Origin: SIG440 sp045631525
GTDB lineage: Bacteria; Bacillota; Clostridia; Monoglobales; Monoglobaceae
Reading direction: 5' to 3'
Assembly (NCBI GenBank): GCA_045631525.1
Contig: JAZQUY010000009.1
Span: 1-64,000 of the forward strand
Length of the DNA: 64,000 nt
Part shown: positions 36,750 through 45,409 of the stretch, one piece after another
How positions within the stretch are numbered: the first letter of the stretch is position 1
Layout: every line of letters begins with the position of its first letter
The notes under the pieces: generated by a model
Told to the model about the DNA's origin: nothing
Databases searched by the model: none
Seen by the model: only the letters and a program-made list of their open reading frames with translations
Made by a program: the position numbers and the translations under genes

Positions 36750-36762
36750 AACTTGAAAAGCA

Positions 36763-36800
36763 AAAACCCTTGTACCATAGTGGTACAAGGGTTTATTTTT
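36763..36800. terminator. Terminator between PBP and holA
   Basis: Perfect 14-bp stem AAACCCTTGTACCA/TGGTACAAGGGTTT with a 3-base loop, then TATTTTTATT. Confidence 0.88.
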
Positions 36801-36807
36801 ATTATTT

Positions 36808-37818
36808 CTATTTCTTTATAAGCTCTGCAGCATAAAGTTCTGTGGCAATCCATTTGTCAAGCTTTCCCGACCTGACCTCAGCCGCATACCGCGCACCCTT
36901 AAGAGTCATTTCCCTGAGGTAATCTTCACCAAACCGTCTGCTCTGTTCGCACAACTTCTTCACCACAAATGGATGTTTCCTCGGTTCAAAATATCCTGCA
37001 ATATTGTCAACGGAAACTTTGTCCTCCAAAAGCTGCTTCACCATTAGAAGCTCACCCATCCGTGATGCCACAAGAGAAAGTATTGTCGCCGGATTTTCTC
37101 CTGCCGCCCGAAGAAGACCAAGTCCCTCAAGGACCTTTTTCTGTCTGCCCTCTGCAATATCATCAATCAGGTCAAAGACCCTTGCTTCCAAAGATTTTGA
37201 AACCACCGACTCAATGTCCTGTGCGGTAATTTTTTCTCTGTCTGCCGCAAAGCCCACCAGCTTTTCAAACTCATTAAAAAGCCGCGCCATAGACTGTCCC
37301 ACAATCTCTATCATTCGTGAAATATCCTTTGAGAGAACAGTCTTTCCTCTTTCTTCAAACATTTTTTCAAGCCATATTTCAAGCTGTTTTGGCGATAATA
37401 AATCGAACTTCACCACCGAGCCGTTCTTTTTGACTGTATCAAGATTTTTTTCTTTCTTTTTATCAAATTCTTCCTCGGTAAAAATCAGCGTTATATATTC
37501 AGGCAAGGAAGAAATAAGTTCACAAACTTCAGCAAAATCTTTAGCTTTAGCATTCCCAAAAATTCCGCTTTTTGAAACCACCACCATTTTTTGTTCTGCC
37601 ATCACCGGAACGGATAATACCTGATTTTCAATTTCACGGGCTGTTATTTTTTTTCCCTCAATTTTGACAAAATTAAATTCCTCAAAATCCGGTTCTACAA
37701 TCCGTTTCTTTATAGCCTTTATTTTGTTTTCAAGCAAAAACTGTTCCTGTCCGTAAAAGAAATACAGACTTCCTATTTTCCCTGCAGAAATGTCTCTGTC
37801 AAGGTCCCTTATCTCCAA
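36808..37818 (-). CDS. holA: DNA polymerase III subunit delta
   Basis: Clamp-loader subunit that opens the sliding clamp. The 336-residue protein shows the HolA pattern: FFYGQEQFLLE near the start (replacing a Walker A), a central helical region with SMARLFNEFEKL, and a C-terminal domain. It uses a TTG start preceded by GGGAGGTG. The comEC-like gene lies 22 bases upstream; comEC-holA neighbours are common in Firmicutes. Confidence 0.9.
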   Translation of the reverse strand: MEIRDLDRDISAGKIGSLYFFYGQEQFLLENKIKAIKKRIVEPDFEEFNFVKIEGKKITAREIENQVLSVPVMAEQKMVVVSKSGIFGNAKAKDFAEVCELISSLPEYITLIFTEEEFDKKKEKNLDTVKKNGSVVKFDLLSPKQLEIWLEKMFEERGKTVLSKDISRMIEIVGQSMARLFNEFEKLVGFAADREKITAQDIESVVSKSLEARVFDLIDDIAEGRQKKVLEGLGLLRAAGENPATILSLVASRMGELLMVKQLLEDKVSVDNIAGYFEPRKHPFVVKKLCEQSRRFGEDYLREMTLKGARYAAEVRSGKLDKWIATELYAAELIKK

Positions 37819-37840
37819 CGCCTTTCACCTCCCAAAACTT

Positions 37841-38707
37841 TTATCTTTCAGTATGGATGTTTTTTATTCCATCTTTTGCAATTTCAAAGGTAATATCCCC
37901 GTCTGTATCTGTGCGATATACCCTTATATCATCATTTTCAAGATTTTCCAAAGTCTCATAGTGAGGATGCCCATAAGAATTTCCCTTTCCTGCTGAAATA
38001 ACGGCATACGTCGGGTCTGCTGCCGTCAAAAATCCTTTCGAGGATGAACTTGACGAGCCGTGATGAGCAACCTTCAAAATATCGCACTCAATATCTTCTC
38101 CTGCAAAAATTTCACTTTCCGCACGGCTTTCGATGTCACCTGTAAGCAAAATATCCGTGTCAAAACAACTCGCCATAATAACCAGTGAGCTGTTGTTATG
38201 AAAATTCTTGCCTTCCGAGCCACCTTCTTCAGGGTGCAAAACCCTCAGCGAAAAATCCTCACTGATTTTTATAATGTCACCCTTTGAAACATACTCTATC
38301 TCACAGCCGCTTCTCTTCGCTGCCCGTTCAAGTCCCCTTCTTGTGCCGTCGGTATCGGAATAATCAGGCAAAATCAGTTTCTCAATCATCCCATCAAGAA
38401 GGCTTTCATAAATTCCACCCTCGTGATCGCTGTGATAGTGACTGACTATGGCAATGTCTACCTTTCCCCCATGAGAACTGAGAAACGGCAACAAGCTTTT
38501 TTCATATTCGTCCGCCTCACCGCCGTCAACCAGAACAGTGTTTCCCGAGGGTGCTTCAAAAAATGCCGCATCCCCCTGCCCTATGTCCACAAAGGTAACG
38601 GCAAAGTTTTCGGATGCAATTTTTTCAGGATAAGTTTTTGCCGCTAAGCCAGCAAGAACAGCCGCCGCCACCCACAAAAAATAAAAAAGCTTCTTTTTGC
38701 TACGCAT
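37841..38707 (-). CDS. Secreted/anchored metallo-beta-lactamase-fold protein, ComEC-like
   Basis: A 288-residue protein with an N-terminal hydrophobic segment (about residues 6-23, signal or anchor) and a metallo-beta-lactamase domain: FVDIGQGDAAFFEA, VSHYHSDHEGG (HxHxDH metal motif), LLTGDIE and VAHHGSSS. This is the C-terminal domain type of the DNA-uptake protein ComEC, but the membrane channel part is missing. It may be an extracellular nuclease or phosphodiesterase. Position just before holA matches where full comEC often lies, so it could descend from comEC. Confidence 0.85.
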   Translation of the reverse strand: MRSKKKLFYFLWVAAAVLAGLAAKTYPEKIASENFAVTFVDIGQGDAAFFEAPSGNTVLVDGGEADEYEKSLLPFLSSHGGKVDIAIVSHYHSDHEGGIYESLLDGMIEKLILPDYSDTDGTRRGLERAAKRSGCEIEYVSKGDIIKISEDFSLRVLHPEEGGSEGKNFHNNSSLVIMASCFDTDILLTGDIESRAESEIFAGEDIECDILKVAHHGSSSSSSKGFLTAADPTYAVISAGKGNSYGHPHYETLENLENDDIRVYRTDTDGDITFEIAKDGIKNIHTER

Positions 38708-38728
38708 AATAAAAACCTCTCAATAAAA

Positions 38729-38760
38729 CAAAAGGGCTGCCAAATTTTTGACAGCCCAAG
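38729..38760 (-). terminator. Terminator of the NlpC/P60 gene
   Basis: GGGCTGTCA/TGGCAGCCC stem on the minus strand, followed by TTTTGTTTT. Confidence 0.75.
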
Positions 38761-38770
38761 CTTTTGATTT

Positions 38771-39451
38771 TTAGAAAATACGTCTGCCACAGGTAATTCG
38801 ATTTGAATAATTCCCTGTAACAATGCTTTCGTATTTTACAACATCTCCGGTCTGCGGAGAGTGTATCATCATTCCGTTGCCCACATAAATTCCCACATGG
38901 TTTATGTATCCGCTGCGGTTCTGAAAGCCCACAATATCACCGGGCTGGAGTGCATTCTTTGGCACCCATTTTCCATTGGTCATCTGGTCTGCTGCAACAC
39001 GATTGAGTGTCACACCCATCTGCTTGTAAATAAAATATACAAATCCGCTGCAGTCAAAGCCATTAGGCCCTGCCGCACCATAAACATAGGGTTTTCCAAG
39101 ATATTTTTTTGCAAGTTCAACAACAGCTTGTCCTTTTGACGTTATGCTGTCATTTCTGTTAGGCATTTCGCCCTGAACAATTGTTATGTAATCAAGTGAA
39201 ACATATCCTTCTGTTCCATAATATGAAACTCTTGCCCAGCCTGACTCAATCCATTTCACCCCAACCGTCTGTCCGTAAGGTAGCTGTGCAAGCACAGCAG
39301 ATGATGTAGTGGCGTTTTTCCTAAGATTGAGCAGTGACGCTGTAACAATGCCATATGATGAATTTCCTGTTGCTCCGACAAATGTAGAAACCGCCGAAAG
39401 CACTATAACGCATGCGGTAATTACCGCAAAAACTCTTTTAAATTTAAACAA
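38771..39451 (-). CDS. NlpC/P60 peptidoglycan endopeptidase with SH3b domain
   Basis: A 226-residue secreted protein: signal peptide (MFKFKRVFAVITACVIVLSA), an SH3b cell-wall-binding domain (SLLNLRKNATTSSAVLAQL) and a C-terminal NlpC/P60 domain with catalytic Cys in FDCSGF (about residue 133) and His in NHVGIYVG (about 183). Such enzymes cut within stem peptides. A TTG start at 39451 with GGAGG 8 bases before it is preferred; the GTG nine codons upstream has no ribosome site and would spoil the signal peptide. Confidence 0.92.
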   Translation of the reverse strand: MFKFKRVFAVITACVIVLSAVSTFVGATGNSSYGIVTASLLNLRKNATTSSAVLAQLPYGQTVGVKWIESGWARVSYYGTEGYVSLDYITIVQGEMPNRNDSITSKGQAVVELAKKYLGKPYVYGAAGPNGFDCSGFVYFIYKQMGVTLNRVAADQMTNGKWVPKNALQPGDIVGFQNRSGYINHVGIYVGNGMMIHSPQTGDVVKYESIVTGNYSNRITCGRRIF

Positions 39452-39530
39452 AATTTTTACCTCCAAATTAGTCAGCACCTACGCTTTATTCCCTTTCCTC
39501 TCTCCTTTCAAAATGAAATCATATACCATA

Positions 39531-39559
39531 AGTATACATAATTTTTTCTTATTTGTCAA
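39531..39559 (-). promoter_or_regulatory. Promoter of the NlpC/P60 gene
   Basis: Minus strand TTGACA (39559-39554), 17 bp, TATACT (39536-39531). Confidence 0.8.
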
Positions 39560-39623
39560 CCTCTTTGCGAAAATCAACGTTGGAAATCAAATCCACAGTA
39601 TACTATAAAAGTTGATAAAAGCC

Positions 39624-39652
39624 TTGACAAACGTCAAATATTGTGGTATTTT
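39624..39652 (+). promoter_or_regulatory. Promoter of the T-box/acyl-CoA synthetase unit
   Basis: TTGACA (39624-39629), 17 bp, TATTTT (39647-39652). The start point would fall at about 39659, just before the T-box stem I. Confidence 0.7.
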
Positions 39653-39679
39653 AATATCAAATTGAATATAAATGCGTTG

Positions 39680-39957
39680 AAGAAGAGTGCTCCAAGGGTA
39701 AGCTTTAGAGAGAAGCGGCGGTTGGTGAAAGCCGCGAAAGCCGAGTTTGTGAGCTGTAGCTTCCGAGCAGGAAGGAAGAAAGTCGAATTCGACAAGTAGA
39801 ACCTTTCCGTGTTTGCTACGTTAGTGCATAGGGCCTAAAACAAAGGGTCTGAAGTGGCATCTGAAAGATGGTGCAATTTGAGTGGTACCGCGGGTAAGAA
39901 AAGAAAATTTTCAGCTCGTCTCAAAGAATCTCCTTTGGGGCGACTTTTTTTGTCTTA
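39680..39957 (+). promoter_or_regulatory. T-box riboswitch leader
   Basis: All landmarks of a T-box are visible: base GAAG with AGTG, the AGAGAG bulge, distal GGTTGGTGAAA loop closed by GCGGC/GCCGC, the 3' strand GAG-CTGTAG-CTTC, the stem II/III region (GTAGAACC...CTACGTTAGTG), the T-box GAGTGGTACCGCG (39880-39892) and an 11-bp terminator (39917-39941, with T-run). Uncharged tRNA should favour the antiterminator. In the specifier loop CUGUAG, GUA followed by G (Val) fits best, because the bulge UGGU pairs with discriminator A as in tRNA-Val; UGU (Cys) would need U73. Confidence 0.92.
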
Positions 39958-39980
39958 AGGGATTTTTAAGGAGGAAAACT

Positions 39981-42269
39981 ATGAAAGAAGAAACTATGAC
40001 CGGTCTTGATTTTAAAATCAGCGAGGTTGCTGCCAGAATAAAAGAGCTTCGTCAAATCAGCGGTATTTCCGTTGAAACAATGGCAAAGCTTACTGGTGTT
40101 ACATCCGAACAATATATCGCTTGTGAAGAAGGCCAAAAAGACCTGAGCTTTGCATTTATCTATCGTTGCTCCCTTGCTTTCAAGGTGGGCGTTACTGACA
40201 TTGTTGAAGGTGTCAGCTCAAACCTTAAATCCTACACCGTTACACGCTTGGGCGAGGGCAGAAAAATCGAAGAAGCCCACGGAATGGTTTATTACAACCT
40301 GGCATCAGCTTTTAAAAACCGTGTATCAGAGCCGCTTTTTGTTGAGTGCGCCTATGATGCAGCAGCAGAACAACGCGACATCGAGCTCACCACACACACC
40401 GGGCAGGAGCTTGATATCGTAATTTCAGGAACTCTCAAAATCCAGATTGGTTCCCACAGCGAAATCCTTTCAGCCGGCGACACAATCTATTTTGACAGTT
40501 CAACACCCCACGGAATGATTGCCGTTGGCGGAAAAGACTGCCAGTTTTATGCGATAGTATTGAACGGAAAGGAAAATGAAGAGCCCACCGGCACTGCTTT
40601 CATAAAAGAAAGTACATATAAACCCCATCAGGAGTACAAACGTGTTTATCACGACTTCATTGATACGGTTGAAGACGAAAACGGCGCTCTTGTTTCAATC
40701 AGCTTCAAAAATGAGGACAACTTCAACTTCGCTTTTGATATTGTTGATGAAATCGCACGTCGCAAACCGGACAAGCTCGCTATGGTGCATCTTGACAAAA
40801 ACAAGGTTGAACGTCGCTTCACCTTTACCGATTTTATGAAAGAGTCTGCAAGATGTGCAAATTATTTTGAATCTTTGGGAATCAAAAAAGGTGACAAGGT
40901 TATGATGGTGCTGAAGCGCCATTATCAATTCTGGATTGCCATTCTTGCTCTCAACAAAATCGGTGCAGTTGCTATTCCTGCATCAAATCTTCTTCAGGAG
41001 CACGACTATGAATACCGCTATCAGGCAGCAGAGGTTGATGCAATCATCTGCAGCGCTGACGGAGACATTGCAAATCAGGCAGAGCTCGGTGCAAAAAATG
41101 CGCCAAATCTTAAAGAAAAAATTATCGTTGGCGGCGAAAGAGTGGGTTGGAGAAACTTTGACGAAGAATATAAAGCTTTCCCCGACACTTACGCACGCCG
41201 CGCCGACTCACCCTCGGGTGATGACGATATGCTTATGTATTTCACCTCAGGAACTACCGGAAATCCAAAGATGGCACTTCACAGTTGCAAGTACCCTCTT
41301 GGACACTTCCACACAGCAAACTACTGGCACTGTGTTGACCCCGAGGGTCTTCACCTCACCATTTCTGATACCGGCTGGGCAAAGGCTGCCTGGGGCAAGA
41401 TTTATGGTCAATGGCTTTGCGAGGCGGCACTTTTTGTTTATGACTTTGACCGCTTTGATGCAGCAGACATTCTGCCGCTGTTTGCACAGTATAAGATTAC
41501 CACATTCTGTGCACCTCCCACAATGTACCGCATGATGATAAAAGAAGATATTTCAAAGTACGATATGTCCTCTGTTCAGCACGCGAACACAGCGGGCGAA
41601 GCACTCAACCCCGAGGTTTACAAGCAAATTGAAAACCTCTTGGGCCTCAAAATTATGGAGGGCTTTGGTCAGACTGAAACCACTTGTCTCATCGGAAACC
41701 TCCACGGCAGAGAATACAAAATCGGTGCAATGGGTAAACCCGTTCCACTCTACGACGTTGACATCGTTGACCCTGACGGCAAGAGTGTGGGCGTTGGCGA
41801 AAATGGTGAAATTGTTATCCGCACCTCCGAGAAAGTTCCCTGTGGACTCTTCAAGGGTTACTATAAAGACGACGAAAAAACCGCTGAGGTTTGGCACGAC
41901 GGCCTTTATCACACAGGCGACGTGGCTTATAAAGACGAAGACGGATTCTATTTCTATGTTGGAAGAATTGATGACGTTATCAAATCATCAGGCTACCGCA
42001 TAGGGCCTTTTGAAATCGAAAGCGTTATTATGGAGCTTCCCTACGTTGTGGAATGTGGTGTCTCAGCAGAGCCTGACGATATTCGCGGTCAGGTGGTAAA
42101 AGCAAGCATTGTCCTTACCCGCGGAACTGTTCCCAGCGAAGAGCTGAAAAAGGAAATCCAGAATTATGTAAAAGAGCACACCGCACCTTACAAATATCCG
42201 CGAATTGTGGTTTTCCGGGACGAGCTCCCCAAAACAACCAGCGGAAAAATTATCCGTGCGAAGCTTTAA
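39981..42269 (+). CDS. XRE-cupin-acyl-CoA synthetase (AMP-forming)
   Basis: A 762-residue fusion. Residues 9-65 are an XRE/Cro-type helix-turn-helix, about 140-186 a cupin (small-ligand barrel, ending PHGMIAV), and from 240 on an AMP-forming acyl-CoA synthetase: YFTSGTTGNPK (P-loop, about 422), GFGQTET, YHTGD, the GRIDDVIKSSGYRI hinge and the final catalytic Lys in TTSGKIIR. The ligase resembles medium-chain acyl-CoA synthetases, activating a carboxylic acid to its CoA ester. AAGGAGG precedes ATG 39981; the frame upstream is the T-box. Under T-box control, so its product should serve amino-acid supply or sensing. The HTH may make it autoregulatory. Confidence 0.9.
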   Translation: MKEETMTGLDFKISEVAARIKELRQISGISVETMAKLTGVTSEQYIACEEGQKDLSFAFIYRCSLAFKVGVTDIVEGVSSNLKSYTVTRLGEGRKIEEAHGMVYYNLASAFKNRVSEPLFVECAYDAAAEQRDIELTTHTGQELDIVISGTLKIQIGSHSEILSAGDTIYFDSSTPHGMIAVGGKDCQFYAIVLNGKENEEPTGTAFIKESTYKPHQEYKRVYHDFIDTVEDENGALVSISFKNEDNFNFAFDIVDEIARRKPDKLAMVHLDKNKVERRFTFTDFMKESARCANYFESLGIKKGDKVMMVLKRHYQFWIAILALNKIGAVAIPASNLLQEHDYEYRYQAAEVDAIICSADGDIANQAELGAKNAPNLKEKIIVGGERVGWRNFDEEYKAFPDTYARRADSPSGDDDMLMYFTSGTTGNPKMALHSCKYPLGHFHTANYWHCVDPEGLHLTISDTGWAKAAWGKIYGQWLCEAALFVYDFDRFDAADILPLFAQYKITTFCAPPTMYRMMIKEDISKYDMSSVQHANTAGEALNPEVYKQIENLLGLKIMEGFGQTETTCLIGNLHGREYKIGAMGKPVPLYDVDIVDPDGKSVGVGENGEIVIRTSEKVPCGLFKGYYKDDEKTAEVWHDGLYHTGDVAYKDEDGFYFYVGRIDDVIKSSGYRIGPFEIESVIMELPYVVECGVSAEPDDIRGQVVKASIVLTRGTVPSEELKKEIQNYVKEHTAPYKYPRIVVFRDELPKTTSGKIIRAKL

Positions 42270-42280
42270 AAAACCTTTCC

Positions 42281-42308
42281 CCCGCTTTTTCGAGCGGGGG
42301 TTTTTGTT
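42281..42308 (+). terminator. Terminator of the acyl-CoA synthetase gene
   Basis: 8-bp stem CCCCCGCT/AGCGGGGG followed by TTTTTG. Confidence 0.88.
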
Positions 42309-42330
42309 TACAAAATCTTTAAAAACGGTG

Positions 42331-42359
42331 TTGTATATTTTTTTGGGGTATGGTATAAT
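42331..42359 (+). promoter_or_regulatory. Promoter of the 42.4-kb membrane protein gene
   Basis: TTGTAT, 17 bp, TATAAT. Confidence 0.6.
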
Positions 42360-42377
42360 TAAATTTGGGGTGATAGC

Positions 42378-42854
42378 GTGAAAATCAATTCTTGGAAGAA
42401 GGCTCTAAGAAATGGAGTATTTGGGGGAGTAATATTGTTTACAGTATATATTACTTTTGTTTTTCTTATAAGCTATTTGACCGGTGGGAAAACATTTATA
42501 AAATATGATATAATTGTTGAAAAAATTGGCGTGATTTCCTTTAATTCTGTAACAATCATCGGATTTGTTTTATCTGCTGTTGTCCCTATGATTACTTTGC
42601 GATATCAAAGGATAAGATATATTTTTTTATACATCTTATCGGGGATTATGTTATTTGTTTTCTTATACTGTTTGGTGTGGGGAGTTCTTTTCCTTATTTA
42701 TCATATTTTTGATGATATCTTTTATTGCCCACTAAATACTTTTGATGCGATTTACTATGCTATGTTGACATTTCGTGGCGCGGGAATTGGCACCTTGCTT
42801 GCACTTATAATCAACCTAATTAAGAACAGGTCGTTAAAAAACAATAGCAACTAA
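42378..42854 (+). CDS. Hypothetical membrane protein, four helices
   Basis: 158 residues with about four membrane helices (residues ~13-34, 55-72, 80-105, 125-147) and basic ends. I do not recognise a family. It is more AT-rich than its neighbours, with TTT/ATA-rich codon use, which may mean recent acquisition or simply hydrophobic composition. GTG start with GGGGTG eight bases upstream; it has its own promoter. Confidence 0.65.
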   Translation: MKINSWKKALRNGVFGGVILFTVYITFVFLISYLTGGKTFIKYDIIVEKIGVISFNSVTIIGFVLSAVVPMITLRYQRIRYIFLYILSGIMLFVFLYCLVWGVLFLIYHIFDDIFYCPLNTFDAIYYAMLTFRGAGIGTLLALIINLIKNRSLKNNSN

Positions 42855-42914
42855 ATCGGCTACGAATTATACAGCGAAATATGTCAGATTTTATTAAGCT
42901 CAGAGGTTAAATAT

Positions 42915-43454
42915 ATGTATATAACAGCTCAAATAATCGGAATACTTGGTGTATCCACATTCCTTTTAAGCTACCAACTGAAAAAGAGAAAAAATATAAT
43001 TGTAGTAAATGCAATCTCAAGTGTTCTATATGTTCTTCAATATATTCTGCTGGGCGCCTTTGAAGGTGCTGCCCTTGACATTCTGGCGGCAGTTTCAACC
43101 GTCGCGGCACACAACAAGGACAAGGGTTTTATCAAAAGACATACAAAGCTTGTCATCACGATTTTGACCTTGTCATTTTGCATTGCAGGTATGGTATTTT
43201 ACAAAAACATTTTCAGTCTGTGTTCTGTCGCGGGTGCAATTCTTCAAAACAGTGCATTCTGGATAACAAAAGAAAAAATATTAAGGCGCGTCTCCTTTGC
43301 GGCATCACCATTCTGGCTTGTATATAATCTCACAAGCGGTGCATATGGCTCCGCAATAGGTAGCGCTTTAAGCATCGTGTCCATCGGTCTTGCAATCCTT
43401 AGATATGATATATTGAGAGCTGAACCCACAAATGACGTAACTGAAATAGCATAA
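42915..43454 (+). CDS. YgjV-family inner membrane protein
   Basis: 179 residues, about six membrane helices, beginning with the pattern IIGILGVSTFLLSYQLKKRK, which resembles the Imp-YgjV family (small inner-membrane proteins of unknown role). LPxxP-like loops and a final RYD are typical. AGAGG lies before the ATG. Confidence 0.7.
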   Translation: MYITAQIIGILGVSTFLLSYQLKKRKNIIVVNAISSVLYVLQYILLGAFEGAALDILAAVSTVAAHNKDKGFIKRHTKLVITILTLSFCIAGMVFYKNIFSLCSVAGAILQNSAFWITKEKILRRVSFAASPFWLVYNLTSGAYGSAIGSALSIVSIGLAILRYDILRAEPTNDVTEIA

Positions 43455-43491
43455 GAAATTCAAATTTAACTTGAAAGTGCAGGTGTTTTAT

Positions 43492-44460
43492 ATGAGCAAA
43501 TCGGCTTGCGAAACAAAAAAAGCCCTCAAAACCTCAATCGGCGGACAAGCAGTGATTGAGGGTGTTATGATGCGCGGTCCTCACAAAATAGCAACAGCAG
43601 TGAGAAAACTCGATGGTGAAATCATCATTGACGAAAAACCAATTGGCGAGGGAAGAAAAAATAGATTCTTTAAACTCCCCATAATTCGTGGCTGCATTAA
43701 CTTTTTTGACTCTATGATTGTAGGAATCAAGGCGCTTATGTTTTCCGCCAAATTCTTTGATATCGACGAAGACGGAAATCAACTTGAAGAGAATCCCGGC
43801 AAATTTGAAAAATGGCTGAACGAAAAGCTCGGCTCAGAAAGGGCAACCGAAGCGGTTATTTATATCTCCGTGTGCCTTTCTCTTTTCCTGAGTGTAGGTC
43901 TTTTCATCCTCCTCCCTGCCGTAATCGCAGGATTTCTCAAAGGTCTCATTGAAAACCACATTCTTCTGACTCTGGCAGAAGGCGTTGTAAGAATAAGCAT
44001 CTTTGTCATTTATATAGCCTTGGTTTCAAAAATGGAAGACATAAAACGTGTTTTTATGTATCACGGTGCAGAGCACAAATCCATCCACTGCTTTGAAAAT
44101 GGCGAAGAACTCACAGTGGAGAATGTCCGCAAGCATTCACGTCTCCACCCCAGATGCGGAACAAGCTTTCTGCTCATTGTTATGGTAATAAGCATCATCG
44201 TTTTCTCTTTCATTTCCTGGAACAATCCGTTCATACGTCTCGTCTTAAGACTTGCTCTTCTCCCCGTTGTAGCCGGTATTTCATATGAAATTATCAAATT
44301 TGCAGGCCGTCACGACAATCTCCTCACAAGAATTATCAGCGCCCCCGGAAAATGGTTTCAGTATATAACAACCAACGAGCCTGATGACAGCCAGATTGAA
44401 GTGGCGATTGCCTCCCTCAAGGCTGTTATCCCCGAAAACACGGAAGATGCAAAATGGTAA
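43492..44460 (+). CDS. DUF1385 family membrane protein (YqhQ-like)
   Basis: A 322-residue integral membrane protein that starts with the conserved GGQAVIEGVMMRGPHKIATAV and contains YHGAEHKSIHCFE and HPRCGTSFLL, hallmarks of DUF1385. Its biochemical function is unknown; it usually sits beside prmC/prfA and is linked to late ribosome or translation functions only by context. The start at 43492 follows CAGGTG. It overlaps prmC by 7 bases. Confidence 0.92.
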   Translation: MSKSACETKKALKTSIGGQAVIEGVMMRGPHKIATAVRKLDGEIIIDEKPIGEGRKNRFFKLPIIRGCINFFDSMIVGIKALMFSAKFFDIDEDGNQLEENPGKFEKWLNEKLGSERATEAVIYISVCLSLFLSVGLFILLPAVIAGFLKGLIENHILLTLAEGVVRISIFVIYIALVSKMEDIKRVFMYHGAEHKSIHCFENGEELTVENVRKHSRLHPRCGTSFLLIVMVISIIVFSFISWNNPFIRLVLRLALLPVVAGISYEIIKFAGRHDNLLTRIISAPGKWFQYITTNEPDDSQIEVAIASLKAVIPENTEDAKW

Positions 44461-45299
44461 AAATAAAAGAACTCAGAAAAACCGCCCTGAAAGTACTTGA
44501 ACAAACGAAAAACGACAGTCCTTTGGCAGATATAGATTATCTCCTTCTTCACATGCTCCATTTTTCACGCGAAGACTTGATTCTGGGCGACAAAACTCTT
44601 GACAACCAACAATTACAGCTTTTTGACAACGCTCTCACAGAACTTCAAAAAGGCGTTCCCGTCCAATACACAGCAGGGGGCTGTGAATTTATGTCTCTTT
44701 GGTTCGCCACAAGCAAAAGCACACTTGTCCCAAGGGCAGATACCGAAGTCTTGGTTGAACTTATCATAGAGAATTTTAAAGGCAAAGGCACACTTAACAT
44801 CCTTGACATTGGTACGGGCACAGGCTGTATAGCCATCAGCCTTGCACATTTTTTGCCAAATGCAAGGGTTTTTGGAATTGATATTTTGCCTGAAGCCATC
44901 AAAACCGCAGAAAATAACGCAAAAAATTTGGGTGTTTCTGACCGTTGCCATTTTTTCCAGTGGGATATACTCAAAGGCTTTCCGTCTCTGCCTGCAGAAA
45001 TGGATATTGTGGTGTCAAACCCTCCCTATATTCCTGATGTAGATGTTTTAACCCTCGATGAAAAAGTAAAAGACTTTGAACCTGTTTCCGCTTTGGCAGG
45101 AGGAACTGACGGTCTTGACTTTTACCGAAAGATAACTGAAAACGTACAGCTCACAAAAAACGGATGCCTTGCCTTTGAGGTAGGAATAAACCAGGCAGAA
45201 GACGTCACTCGCATAATGGAAAAACGTTTTTCTCAAATCAAAACAAAAAAAGATTTAAGCGGAATAGACCGCGTTGTCTGGGGAATTTTGAAAGACTAA
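44454..45299 (+). CDS. prmC: Peptide chain release factor N5-glutamine methyltransferase
   Basis: Methylates the GGQ glutamine of release factors, raising termination efficiency. The 281-residue protein has a helical N-terminal substrate domain and a SAM-dependent methyltransferase domain with LDIGTGTGCIAI and the catalytic NPPYIP (about residue 189). Overlap with the DUF1385 gene indicates translational coupling. prfA itself is not in the window. Confidence 0.94.
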   Translation: MVKIKELRKTALKVLEQTKNDSPLADIDYLLLHMLHFSREDLILGDKTLDNQQLQLFDNALTELQKGVPVQYTAGGCEFMSLWFATSKSTLVPRADTEVLVELIIENFKGKGTLNILDIGTGTGCIAISLAHFLPNARVFGIDILPEAIKTAENNAKNLGVSDRCHFFQWDILKGFPSLPAEMDIVVSNPPYIPDVDVLTLDEKVKDFEPVSALAGGTDGLDFYRKITENVQLTKNGCLAFEVGINQAEDVTRIMEKRFSQIKTKKDLSGIDRVVWGILKD

Positions 45300-45333
45300 C
45301 CGCAAAAACGCTCCTTAAAATACAAAATAAGAC

Positions 45334-45362
45334 TTGAAATTCCTGAGCGTTTGTGATAAAAT
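45334..45362 (+). promoter_or_regulatory. Promoter of rsmE
   Basis: TTGAAA, 17 bp, TAAAAT. Confidence 0.6.
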
Positions 45363-45409
45363 GTTATTTAAGTATGATACTCTTTTCGGTTAGGAGAGGA
45401 TATTTGCTT

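Noticed and set aside
39752..39762. Cysteine (UGU) as the T-box specifier
   Set aside because: UGU followed by A fits the loop geometry, but the T-box bulge UGGU pairs with discriminator A, whereas tRNA-Cys has U73. Valine (GUA) fits both, so Cys was not preferred.
42378..42854. A holin or toxin call for the AT-rich membrane protein
   Set aside because: Only hydrophobic segments support it; no partner gene or motif was found, so it is left as hypothetical.
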